Source: Candidatus Leptofilum gracile
Lineage (GTDB): Bacteria > Chloroflexota > Anaerolineae > Promineifilales > Promineifilaceae
DNA length: 64,000 nt
NCBI GenBank assembly: GCA_016713825.1
Contig: JADJOJ010000004.1
Coordinates: 186,001-250,000, forward strand
Reading direction: 5' to 3'
Positions 17,346-25,032 of this stretch are shown piece after piece. Within the stretch, counting starts at the first letter, position 1; every line of letters starts with the position of its first letter. The notes beneath the pieces are model-generated. The model was not told where the DNA came from and made no database searches. It worked only from the letters and a program-made list of their open reading frames with translations. The translations under genes were made by a program, and so were the position numbers.

Positions 17346-18656
17346 CTACAGATATTTATCCAAATCGACGGTGCCGTACTCCCCCCGCGTAAATTTGCTT
17401 TTATCGGCCCCCCAGGGGATGGTGCAGTCGAAGCCCAGTTTGGCGGTGCGGCTTTTTTGCCCTGGCTCGTGAATGCCGGAGGGGTCCAGCGAGCTGCCGG
17501 GCTGGTTTTCCAGCAGCAGCATATCTTTGTCGGCCTGGAAGCGGGTGGCGAAGGCCCATTCTACCTGGGCGGGATCGTAGATGTCTACGTCGGTGTCTAC
17601 CACCCAGACGTGTTTGAGGGAACCATGGCCTTTGAAGGCAGCGGCAATGGCGAGACGGCCGTCTTCCGCCCCACGCTTCTCAATTTGCACCACCGCATGC
17701 AGCCAGGAACTGCCCCCAGGGGTAATCACCGCCCCCGTGCAGCGGGTTACCTTGTTCACCTCCGCAAAAATCGTCGGCTCTTTGGGCATGCCCATCAAAA
17801 TCTTGTGCTCCAGCCCGCCCGGCAGCAGCGCATGGTAAATCGGGTTTTTGCGGTGCGTAATCAAATCAATCTCGATGATTGGCTGGTCGCGGGTGATGTC
17901 CATCGTCTCTGTCAGGTCCATAAACGGCCCTTCTTGCGTTTGCCGCTTGGTGATGCGCCCTTCCAGCACAATTTCTGCGTCGGCAGGCACGGCCAGGTTG
18001 TTGGTGAGGCATTTCACCAGCGGCGTGGGGGCCAGCGCGTGGGCCACCGCCAGCTCATCCACATCCGGCGCGGGGGACATAGACGCCGCCAAATGCACCG
18101 CCTGCGACACGCCAATGCAGATGGCCACCGGCAGATCGCCTTCCACCTTTTGCATGGCCGTCCAGGTGCCGCGCCGCTCGATGATGCGGGCGGCAAAGCG
18201 GCGTTCGTCCAGCCGCAGCAGCCGATGGTAGCACATGTTGCGCCCCAGCTCTGGGTCTTCTGTAATCACCACGTTGCTGGCAATGTAATGCCCGCCATCC
18301 TGCGGCAAATGGAACAAAATGGGCAAATCGCGCAGGTCGAACTGCTCTAAAACAACTTCCTGGCAGGGGGCGCTTTCTACCATTGGCGGGGGCTGCGGAT
18401 TTTCGGTGGCGTGGGCCAGGTGGGCGATCAGGTCTGGGATGGGGACGCCCAAATCCATGCTGAAATATTTGCGGTCGGCGCATGGCCCAGCGCAGACGCG
18501 CCAGCCGGGGTAATCCACAATGTGGTTGAACAGCACGGGCCGTCCTTCCAGGGCGTGGGCCACGTTGGCCAGTTCGTAATTAACGTTGACAGGCTGCTCA
18601 ATTTCAATGAGAGCGCCCGCTTGCGTGGCAAGGTCTAAAAATTTTCTAAAGCTCAT
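17346..18656 (-). CDS. UbiD-family prenylated-FMN-dependent decarboxylase
   Basis: A 436-residue, full-length UbiD protein starting MSFRKFLDLATQAGALIEIEQPVN. FDLRDLPILFHLPQDGGHYIASNVVITEDPE, MCYHRLL, the segment VAICIGVSQAVHLAA, PLVKCLTNNLAVPADAEIVLEGRI and EGPFMDLTETMD carry the conserved Arg/Glu residues used for decarboxylation with prenylated FMN. It needs a UbiX partner, not seen in the window. GAGGA precedes the ATG. On the same strand downstream lie CPA1, Usp, MscS and AcnX. UbiD together with AcnX recalls the archaeal route through trans-anhydromevalonate 5-phosphate, but the pairing here may be chance. Confidence 0.9.
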   Translation of the reverse strand: MSFRKFLDLATQAGALIEIEQPVNVNYELANVAHALEGRPVLFNHIVDYPGWRVCAGPCADRKYFSMDLGVPIPDLIAHLAHATENPQPPPMVESAPCQEVVLEQFDLRDLPILFHLPQDGGHYIASNVVITEDPELGRNMCYHRLLRLDERRFAARIIERRGTWTAMQKVEGDLPVAICIGVSQAVHLAASMSPAPDVDELAVAHALAPTPLVKCLTNNLAVPADAEIVLEGRITKRQTQEGPFMDLTETMDITRDQPIIEIDLITHRKNPIYHALLPGGLEHKILMGMPKEPTIFAEVNKVTRCTGAVITPGGSSWLHAVVQIEKRGAEDGRLAIAAAFKGHGSLKHVWVVDTDVDIYDPAQVEWAFATRFQADKDMLLLENQPGSSLDPSGIHEPGQKSRTAKLGFDCTIPWGADKSKFTRGEYGTVDLDKYL

Positions 18657-18687
18657 GATTCCTCATTTTGCCCGTTCATTCCCGCGG

Positions 18688-18976
18688 AGACTTTTGAAGT
18701 TTTGCGTTTTATTGCAGCAATTATCGGCGTAAAAAACTTCAAAAGTCTGAATGAAAAAGTCTGGCAGCTTACCCTCATTTACGCAAAATTGACGCAAGCG
18801 GGGCAGTTGCGTAGAAAACCCGCCGCTTTCCCGTGCAGAACAGGATCGCGTGGCAGCGTAATCTATTGTAAACTGTTTGGGTTTATCCTGAAAATTTACT
18901 CATGACGCAGAAGATTGGGCCAATTTCTTAAACGACGGTCAACCTGAATGACAAACTGAGAAATTGGCCCAATCTT
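18688..18976. repeat. Two inverted-repeat elements between ubiD and the SH3 lipoprotein
   Basis: A 16-bp perfect inverted repeat (18688-18703 with 18733-18748, AGACTTTTGAAGTTTT) and an 18-bp perfect one (18911-18928 with 18959-18976, AAGATTGGGCCAATTTCT). The first core (TTCAAAAGTCT) recurs as a hairpin at 47288-47352. Both lie in the divergent promoter space. Confidence 0.75.
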
Positions 18977-19012
18977 GATTTATCCAAAAAATTTATTGTA
19001 AGGAGTGATTGC

Positions 19013-20689
19013 ATGTTGCGCCAACATCCGTTGTTGTTTTTCATTTCTCTTCTTTTCCTGGCGACGCTGGCCTGTAATGCGTTTGCGGGTGAGCCAGAGC
19101 CAGCCATCTCGGTGCCGCCGCCTGCGGTGACGGTGGTAGACGGTACGGCCGTTCCCAACACCGATACCCCCATCACAGACATTGCCCCCACGGCAACGTT
19201 GCCCGGTGGTGGTGGGGGAACGGCCGTAACCAACGGCAGCCCCTTTGTCACCATTTTGGTCGATCTCAACATTCGCTCTGGCCCCGGCGTTGCCTACGAT
19301 CGGCTGGGCTTTTTTCTGAAAGATTCCACCGCCCAGGTGCTGGGGCAAGACCCGGCCTCTGGCTGGTGGCTGGTGGCCTGCCCCAGCGACGTGTCGGCCC
19401 CGCAATGTTGGGTTTCTGGCGGGCCGCAATATACGCTGGCCAGCAATGTGGCGGGCGTGCCGGTGGCTGCCGTGCCGCCGACGCCCACCCCCATTCCCCC
19501 AGCCACAGCTACCTCAGAACCGGCGGCGGATACGGCCGTTATTGGCGATCTGGGCAGCTATCTCGTTTACAGCGACACGGACGGCATCTGGCGGCTGCCG
19601 TTGGACACCACCCAATCACCCCCTACGGCCGGTGAACCGGTGCTGCTAGCCGCCATCACCGACGTGGCTCAACTGCTCGTCTCGCCAAACGGGGAGCAGA
19701 TTGCTTTTGTGACGGGCAGCTTTGAAAGCAATCAACTAGGCATTGTTTCCGCCACAGGCGGCAGCCAAATTTTGGTCGGCTCGGCCGATTTACCAGAAGC
19801 GGACACTGCTGATTTTGCCACGTTGATCAACCAGGTGGCCTGGCTGCCCAACAGCCAGAGTTTGGCCTTCAACACCAGCATTGTTAACTTGATTGGCCCC
19901 GGCGGCGCTCCCCAGCCCGATTTGTGGCTGGTGACCACTAGCGGCAGCCTGACAGAGTCGTTTGCCCTGGGCGATGGCGGCCACACCTTCTCGCTTTCGC
20001 CAGACGGCAGCCGGGTGATTTTTGGCAACCCAGAAAGCGTGACGCGGGTAAACCTGGATGGCAGTAATCGGCAGGTGGTGATCGAGTTCCCCTTCATCAA
20101 CACCGCCAGCGAATACGCCTGGGTGCCTACCGCCCAATGGCTGCCCAGCGGCAGCCAGGCCTACGTCTCCATCCCGGATGCAGAGCCGTGGACGGCCGAA
20201 GCGGAAGCCGCGCTGTACCAAATTCCGGTGAGCGGCCCGGCTGTGGAGATTGGCTCAGTGTTGGGCAACACGCTGTTTGCCGCGCCAGAGTGGGCGCGCA
20301 GCGGCGGCAATTTGGGCTACACCCAGGTCGTTTTGGGGCCAGCCAACGTGCAATCGATTGTGATTGCGGATGGGGATGGCGACAACCCGGTGACCGTGCG
20401 CACGGCCAACAACCAGCCGTTGAGCTTTGCCGGGTGGAATTCAGCGGGCACGCATTTTCTGTATGCCGGGCCAGATTACGTGGGGGTGGGGCAGGTGGGC
20501 CAGCCTGCGCTGGAGGTGCTGGTGGCGGGCGGCGTTAGCAGCCAGCAGTGGCTGACGGATGGGGCGTTTGTAACGGCCGTTCGCAATGGCAGCAGCGGGC
20601 AGTTCCTCACGGGCAATCTGGCTGGGAATACGCTGGTTGTGGGCGAGACGGGGGGGGATACGGCCGTCTTCGACGTCTGGGCACCTTAG
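19013..20689 (+). CDS. Lipoprotein with SH3b domain and WD40-like beta-propeller
   Basis: A 558-residue secreted lipoprotein. The signal ends in a lipobox (LLFLATLAC, Cys 21), followed by a Pro/Thr linker, a bacterial SH3 domain at residues ~80-145 (ILVDLNIRSGPGVAYDRLGFF to WWLVACP), a PPTPTPIPP spacer, then a PD40/TolB-like propeller (residues ~185-550) with repeats such as FSLSPDGSRVIFGNP. It is probably anchored outside the membrane, binding cell wall or proteins. No catalytic residues are seen. AAGGAG sits 8 nt before the ATG. The gene is monocistronic. Several octamers lie within it and produce TAV peptides. Confidence 0.82.
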   Translation: MLRQHPLLFFISLLFLATLACNAFAGEPEPAISVPPPAVTVVDGTAVPNTDTPITDIAPTATLPGGGGGTAVTNGSPFVTILVDLNIRSGPGVAYDRLGFFLKDSTAQVLGQDPASGWWLVACPSDVSAPQCWVSGGPQYTLASNVAGVPVAAVPPTPTPIPPATATSEPAADTAVIGDLGSYLVYSDTDGIWRLPLDTTQSPPTAGEPVLLAAITDVAQLLVSPNGEQIAFVTGSFESNQLGIVSATGGSQILVGSADLPEADTADFATLINQVAWLPNSQSLAFNTSIVNLIGPGGAPQPDLWLVTTSGSLTESFALGDGGHTFSLSPDGSRVIFGNPESVTRVNLDGSNRQVVIEFPFINTASEYAWVPTAQWLPSGSQAYVSIPDAEPWTAEAEAALYQIPVSGPAVEIGSVLGNTLFAAPEWARSGGNLGYTQVVLGPANVQSIVIADGDGDNPVTVRTANNQPLSFAGWNSAGTHFLYAGPDYVGVGQVGQPALEVLVAGGVSSQQWLTDGAFVTAVRNGSSGQFLTGNLAGNTLVVGETGGDTAVFDVWAP

Positions 20690-20766
20690 AGAATTACTAT
20701 CAACAGGTTTCGCAGATTAAACAGATTTTATCTCTTAAATCTGCGAAATCTGTTGATAAAAAATGA

Positions 20767-20880
20767 GGGTCTTCAGGATTTCGTGGGGTCTGGCGTGAAA
20801 CGTGATGCGTGAAACGTGATGCCTCTCTGGTCACGTTTCACGCATCACGGGCTGTAAACCCCCTGAATTCCCAAAGAGCC
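20767..20880 (-). repeat. ISL3-like MITE, copy 1
   Basis: 114 bp with ends GGGTCTTCAGGATTTCGTGG and (complement) GGCTCTTTGGGAATTCAGGG and a self-complementary GCGTGAAACGTGA core. On the reverse strand it is flanked by TCATTTTG and TCATTTTT, a likely 8-bp target duplication with one mismatch. It shares sequence with the copies at 39234 and 42022. Confidence 0.85.
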
Positions 20881-21234
20881 CAAAATGATAGCCTTTTGTC
20901 AGTCGTGAATAGCTCGAAAAGCAAAACTCAAAAACGTATCTGTTCTCTGTGGGGCTAATAAAAAGAAGTGCGCCCCCTGTCCTGCATAAACAGGGGGCGC
21001 GTGCAGAGGGGATGTTGTCGATGAAGTTATGAGATGAGGGACTTCATCGACGAAAACAAAAAAGGAGCGCTGCACAATGATTGCTGTTAGGTGTTGTCCG
21101 ATACCTGCTCTTACAATCATTGTCCAAAACAATTACCTTTCGGTAACTGGTGTTGGCGACACAATCCCACAAGGCCAACTTCGACCTTTTGGGTTGTCAA
21201 CTCCTTGGAGTTGATACGTTATATAAATTTTTAA
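20881..21234. other. Hairpin-rich region downstream of ftsZ
   Basis: It holds an 11-bp GC-rich stem (20970-20980 with 20990-21000), followed on the reverse strand by TTCTTTTTATT, a plausible terminator for ftsZ. It also holds GTCGATGAAGT/ACTTCATCGAC (21018-21050), TTACC/GGTAA and CAACTCC/GGAGTTG hairpins. The spacing and density suggest a structured RNA or stacked terminators. No known RNA family was recognised. Confidence 0.45.
21077..21214 (+). CDS. Possible 45-residue ORF (doubtful)
   Basis: ATG at 21077 follows AAAGGAG with a rather long (about 10-nt) spacer. The product MIAVRCCPIPALTIIVQNNY... has no recognised motif and ends at a hairpin. It lies opposite and downstream of ftsZ in the structured region. 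It is listed because of the ribosome site; it may be noise. Confidence 0.2.
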   Translation: MIAVRCCPIPALTIIVQNNYLSVTGVGDTIPQGQLRPFGLSTPWS

Positions 21235-22380
21235 TCAGCGGCGGCGTAGAAACGCCGGAATTTCCAGATTGTTGGGTGCAAATTTTGGCTGCACCGGTTC
21301 CAGTTCGCGTTCTTCTTTTTCGCGGGCGGGCACCTGCCGTGCGGCGGCGCTGGCCTCTGTTTTGGGACGATGGGTGGGCGGGGTGTTTGGACGGCCGTAC
21401 TGCTGCTGCAGCACCTGTCGCCGAGAAACTGTCCGCTCAAAGCCAGTAGCGATAACCGTGATGCGCATTGCGTCGCCCATGTTCTCGTCGATAACCGCGC
21501 CGAAGATCATGTTGGCGTCTGGGTGGGCGGTTTCGCGGATGATGGCGGCGGCGACGTTCACATCGTACAGGCTCATGTTTGGCCCGCCGGTGACGTTGAA
21601 CAGGATGCCCTGTGCGCCGTCGATGGTCACATCCAGCAGGCGGGAGCTAATGGCCTGCTCAGCGGCCAGTCGAGCCCGCTCTTCACCCTCTCCGTGGCCC
21701 ACAGCCATCAACGCTGCGCCACCTTCCGACATAATTGCTTTCACATCGGCAAAGTCCAGGTTGATGAGGCCAGGCACCGTAATGAGTTCACTGATGCCCT
21801 GAATGCCCTGCCGCAGCACGTCGTCGGCCATCTTGAAGGAATCTTTTAGGGAAACACGCCGGTCGGTTAGTTCCAGCAGGCGGTCGTTGGGAATGACAAT
21901 CAGGGTATCTACATGCTCTTTTAGCTTTTCGATGCCGGATTCGGCGGAGTTGGAACGTTTGCTGCCTTCGAAGAGAAACGGCCGTGTCACCACACCAATC
22001 GTCAGGGCACCCTGCTCGCGGGCCAACCTGGCCACGATGGGGGCCGCCCCAGTGCCCGTGCCACCGCCCATGCCAGCGGTAATAAACACCATGTCGGAAC
22101 CAGCCAGCACTTCGTGCAGCTCTTCGGTGGACTCTTCGGCGGCTTTTTCGCCCTGCTCCGGATGGCCGCCAGCGCCCAGGCCTCGTGTCAGCTTTTCGCC
22201 GATGCGCACCCGCACAGGAGCGTCGGAAAGCAGCAGCGCCTGATTATCTGTATTGACGGCAATAAAATCGACGCCGTTGATGCCTTCTTGAATCATGCGG
22301 TTTACGGCATTGCAGCCACCGCCGCCCACACCAACCACGCGAATACAGGCTACATTTTCAAATTCAGGCGCTCTTTGCAT
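21235..22380 (-). CDS. ftsZ: Cell division protein FtsZ
   Basis: A 381-residue tubulin-like GTPase that forms the division ring. Conserved parts in order: [22 protein letters not shown], the tubulin signature [20 protein letters not shown], the T7 loop region [13 protein letters not shown], and a disordered linker. It ends in the C-terminal peptide [11 protein letters not shown] that binds FtsA/SepF-type partners. Length is normal. Unlike most bacteria there is no ftsA, ftsQ or mur gene beside it. The only same-strand partner is a 70-residue HTH gene 89 nt upstream. Identity is certain. Confidence 0.98.
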   Translation of the reverse strand: MQRAPEFENVACIRVVGVGGGGCNAVNRMIQEGINGVDFIAVNTDNQALLLSDAPVRVRIGEKLTRGLGAGGHPEQGEKAAEESTEELHEVLAGSDMVFITAGMGGGTGTGAAPIVARLAREQGALTIGVVTRPFLFEGSKRSNSAESGIEKLKEHVDTLIVIPNDRLLELTDRRVSLKDSFKMADDVLRQGIQGISELITVPGLINLDFADVKAIMSEGGAALMAVGHGEGEERARLAAEQAISSRLLDVTIDGAQGILFNVTGGPNMSLYDVNVAAAIIRETAHPDANMIFGAVIDENMGDAMRITVIATGFERTVSRRQVLQQQYGRPNTPPTHRPKTEASAAARQVPAREKEERELEPVQPKFAPNNLEIPAFLRRR

Positions 22381-22469
22381 GTGAATACCCTCTTACTAGG
22401 TGACCAAAAAAATTGAGAAACAAGAGGCAAACAGAACCTCTTCCCAGGTTTGCCCCTTGCTCTCAATGG

Positions 22470-22682
22470 TTAAAACAAGGTTGCTTTGTTGCCTGGCCGG
22501 GGGTCATACCGGCTAGCGTACTGATCGAGCGTTGCTTTTTCCACCAGCCACTTGTTGCCAAATTTGATAGCTGGCAGCTTGCCCTGGCGGATCAGGCGAC
22601 GAACAGATTCAGGGTGAATGTTCAGCCGCTTACTGACCTCTGCTACACCCGCATAATTTTCGATTAAGTCGTCTTTACTCAT
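22470..22682 (-). CDS. Small helix-turn-helix DNA-binding protein (excisionase/MerR-like)
   Basis: 70 residues, essentially one winged HTH_17 domain: IENYAGVAEVSKRLNIHPESVRRLIRQGKLPAIKFGNKWLVEKATLDQYASRY. Such proteins bind DNA as excisionases or small transcription regulators. It lies upstream of ftsZ on the same strand with a short gap, so it may be co-transcribed and could regulate ftsZ. There is no phage or recombinase gene adjacent, which argues against an excisionase role here. Function is otherwise unknown. Confidence 0.75.
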   Translation of the reverse strand: MSKDDLIENYAGVAEVSKRLNIHPESVRRLIRQGKLPAIKFGNKWLVEKATLDQYASRYDPRPGNKATLF

Positions 22683-22810
22683 TGCTTCTCATCATTTTTA
22701 AGAAGCATCCTCACAGATGCGGGATACTACAACAATTCCAACTGTTGCAACAATACAACAAAACTCGACATATGTCAAGTACCAATTGTTGTAATAGCGC
22801 AACAGAGTTT

Positions 22811-22836
22811 GGGGAGATTGGAGATTGGAGATTGGA
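22811..22836 (+). repeat. GGAGATT tandem repeat
   Basis: Three units of GGAGATT(G). The same motif is found at 54466-54488 and inside the AcnX linker (12600-12660, complement). Confidence 0.8.
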
Positions 22837-22845
22837 AAGCGCTTA

Positions 22846-22964
22846 GGCTCTTTGGGATTTCCTGGGGTTGGCAACGAATTGACGCGAATTATCACAAAAA
22901 TTTGCGTTCATTCGGGCTAATTCGGTGCAAAAAACAGGTCAACTCCGCCAAATCCTAAAGAGCC
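22846..22964 (+). repeat. ISL3-like MITE, copy 2 (divergent), with perfect 8-bp target duplication
   Basis: 119 bp. Left end GGCTCTTTGGGATTTCCTGG and right end (complement) GGCTCTTTAGGATTTGGCGG form about 25-bp imperfect terminal inverted repeats. AGCGCTTA is directly repeated at 22838-22845 and 22965-22972. The internal sequence differs from the other three copies. No transposase is encoded. Confidence 0.88.
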
Positions 22965-22972
22965 AGCGCTTA

Positions 22973-23118
22973 TTGACTGACAAATCTCAGATTTCTACCG
23001 CAGAGGGCGCAAAGGACGCAGAGATTTCTCCTTCATTTTTCTCTGCGCTCTCTGCGTTCTTTGCGGTTAAATAAGTTTTGTCGGTCAATCAGGAGCCAGC
23101 GCTTATCTCCAATCTCTA
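22973..23118. repeat. Second nested intergenic repeat
   Basis: Inverted ends ATTGACTGACAAA and TTTTGTCGGTCAAT enclose the CCGCAGAGGGCGCAAAGGACGCAGAG / CTCTGCGTTCTTTGCGG type palindrome, which is related to the sequence inside elements 41907-42243 and 46025-46271. It is followed by a second AGCCAGCGCTTA and TCTCCAATCTCTAAT. Confidence 0.65.
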
Positions 23119-23132
23119 ATTTCCCAAAGCTG

Positions 23133-23639
23133 TTAATCGTTGGGGAACTTGCCAACCCAGCCCACTTCAATGCCTGCTTCGGCCCAGAGCCGTTCGCACA
23201 GCTCGCCGACGTGCAGTTGCAGGTGGCGAATATTGTAGAATTGCAGCTCTAATTTGTTGAGGGGAATCCAGCTAAAGCCGGAGGGGGCTTCGGGGTTGAG
23301 TTGGCTGGTTTGTTTGGTCACTTCTTTTTGGCAAATGGCCAAATAATCCAGCAGTTCGGCGCGGCTGAACGGCTCACCTCGTTCCCACGGTGCGTCGGGT
23401 GCCCAGGGGGGCGGGCCAAAGCCGTTGAGGTTGGGGCGATGTTTTTCCCAGGGGACGAAGGTGGCTTCTTCTGGCTGGGCGTAGAGGTGGACGTAAAAGA
23501 GGGCGTGGTAGGCGATGTGCCAGAAGGGGTTGGTGAAGGTTGGGTTACGCCACAGTTCGTCGGGGCATTTTTCGATGACTTGCTTCATCATGGCCAGGGT
23601 GGCCAAATATTGCGAGGTGATATCGGCTTGAATATTCAT
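23133..23639 (-). CDS. DinB-like protein
   Basis: 168 residues from MNIQADITSQYLATLAMMKQVIEKCPDELW. A four-helix DinB/DUF1569-type fold is suggested by the metal-ligand histidines in NPFWHIAYHALFYVHLYAQ and YNIRHLQLHVGELCERL. Members bind Ni or Zn and include thiol transferases and many uncharacterised proteins. GGAGG lies directly before this ATG. The longer frame upstream (31 codons) lacks a site. It lies 100 nt downstream of the methyltransferase gene and may share its transcript. The exact reaction is unknown. Confidence 0.75.
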   Translation of the reverse strand: MNIQADITSQYLATLAMMKQVIEKCPDELWRNPTFTNPFWHIAYHALFYVHLYAQPEEATFVPWEKHRPNLNGFGPPPWAPDAPWERGEPFSRAELLDYLAICQKEVTKQTSQLNPEAPSGFSWIPLNKLELQFYNIRHLQLHVGELCERLWAEAGIEVGWVGKFPND

Positions 23640-23742
23640 GGGCCTCCAATTTGCCAATGAAAAATCGATGTTGTTTTCTGGGTAGTTTGAGCTAGCGATG
23701 CGGCTGTGTCTGGGTGAGCAAAAAATGATCACCGCTTAATTT

Positions 23743-24591
23743 TTACGGTGGCGGGGCTGCTTTGGGCGTGAGGATGAAAAGTTTATGACGATAGAGTGAA
23801 CGGCCGTTCCCGGCAAAATCATGAGCGGGCCAGCCCAACCAGGCCAACAGGCGCATAAACAGCAAAGCCACAGCCCGGCCGCTTAACAGGGCATGCCACA
23901 GCTGCCGTTTGGGTGTCGCTTGGGGCGGGGTGGATGACGGTATCTTGGCGTCACTTGTTTCGTTGTTTATCCAAATGATATCGTCTTCAATATCTTCAAT
24001 GTGCAGGATTTGGAAGTGGGGCAGCAGCAGCCGGGTGTAGTTGGCTTCTGTAAAATGGTATGGGTGATGTGGCTCCAGGATCGATTGAAAATGCTGCCAG
24101 ATCCATTCCCCCCAGCGAGTTTGATGGCAGTTTACCGCAAGTACGGCCGTTCCGGCCCCATCACACACGGCTGCCAATTTTTGTATGAACAGGTCAATCG
24201 CTTCGCTGTGATCGATGCAGTTAATAGCCAGCACCACATCAAATTGACGCTCGGTGGCAAACGTTTCTAGCGGGCCAGTGACTACGGTTTGCTGATGATA
24301 GAGGTGCGGGGCCAATTGTGTGTACTGGTTATTTAGCGGATCCAACGAAACAAAATCAGCCTTCTCCGGAAACAGTAAGAAGATGCCACTGGGACCGGCT
24401 CCGACCTCAAGCACCGATTTTGTCGCAAGGCGCTCTGGTGAAAGCCTGGCTTTGGCCAGAATACGCTGCCAATACGCTTTTTTGCGGGCGATGTACAGGT
24501 CATTGTCTAGTTTGTGGGAGATTTGAACCCAACAATTGAGTTCCTCTGACTGAGCCTGTTGCCAGATGGATGCGTTCTTCATGAGAAGCAT
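23743..24591 (-). CDS. Class I SAM-dependent methyltransferase
   Basis: 282 residues. After ~55 residues a Rossmann methyltransferase core begins: motif I KSVLEVGAGPSGIFLLFP, acidic SLDPLNNQY at the end of strand two, and FDVVLAINCIDHSEAID at motif IV. The last ~90 residues carry a hydrophobic stretch (ALLSGRAVALLFMRLLAWLGW), suggesting membrane association. The substrate is unknown. Start is uncertain between MLLMKN and MKN as no clear ribosome site is visible. A divergent repeat-rich spacer separates it from the HTTM gene. Confidence 0.75.
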   Translation of the reverse strand: MLLMKNASIWQQAQSEELNCWVQISHKLDNDLYIARKKAYWQRILAKARLSPERLATKSVLEVGAGPSGIFLLFPEKADFVSLDPLNNQYTQLAPHLYHQQTVVTGPLETFATERQFDVVLAINCIDHSEAIDLFIQKLAAVCDGAGTAVLAVNCHQTRWGEWIWQHFQSILEPHHPYHFTEANYTRLLLPHFQILHIEDIEDDIIWINNETSDAKIPSSTPPQATPKRQLWHALLSGRAVALLFMRLLAWLGWPAHDFAGNGRSLYRHKLFILTPKAAPPP

Positions 24592-24886
24592 TATTGCATA
24601 GTTTTTAGGGAAACGCGAACGGCCGTTCCGCCTGGCGCTTCTCCTTTGTTATTTTTTGCTTTACCGCCAGCCTGCCTATAAATTTTGTCGTTGGCAGTGG
24701 GAGATTTTGGGAGAATAGATATATTATTGGGCGAAAGCGTTACTTTTGGCCACAAAGTTTCACTGTAAAAACAGTCCCGATTTATCTAGAGCGCTGTTTG
24801 TTAAGTACAGACTGCCTGAGCTCCGGCTCAACACCACGAATGAAAATCGTAGGTCGGATTACCAATCCGACCCGCATTTACGAAGG

Positions 24887-25024
24887 AGACGACACCAACT
24901 GTCGTTGACCACCATGAATGAAAATCAGCAGATTGGTGCATGCAGGCACAAGCAGATTTGCGCAGATTGCACCCAGATTTAATCTGCGTTCATCCGCGTA
25001 ATCCGCGGCCTATTTTCAGAGGAG
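24887..25024 (-). repeat. Composite intergenic repeat, copy R1
   Basis: On the reverse strand it runs from CTGAAAATAGGCCGCGGATT to ATTTTCATTCATGGTGGTCA and GTGTCGTCTCCTTC. The same two ends bound sequences at 38983-39227 and 50983-51097. The interior varies but is made of CGCGGAT and AATCTGCG units. Confidence 0.75.
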
Positions 25025-25032
25025 TGAATTGT

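Noticed and set aside
22973..23118. CRISPR or tRNA-like structure
   Set aside because: The repeats are palindromic CGCAGAG/CTCTGCG blocks shared with other intergenic elements and no spacer periodicity is present.
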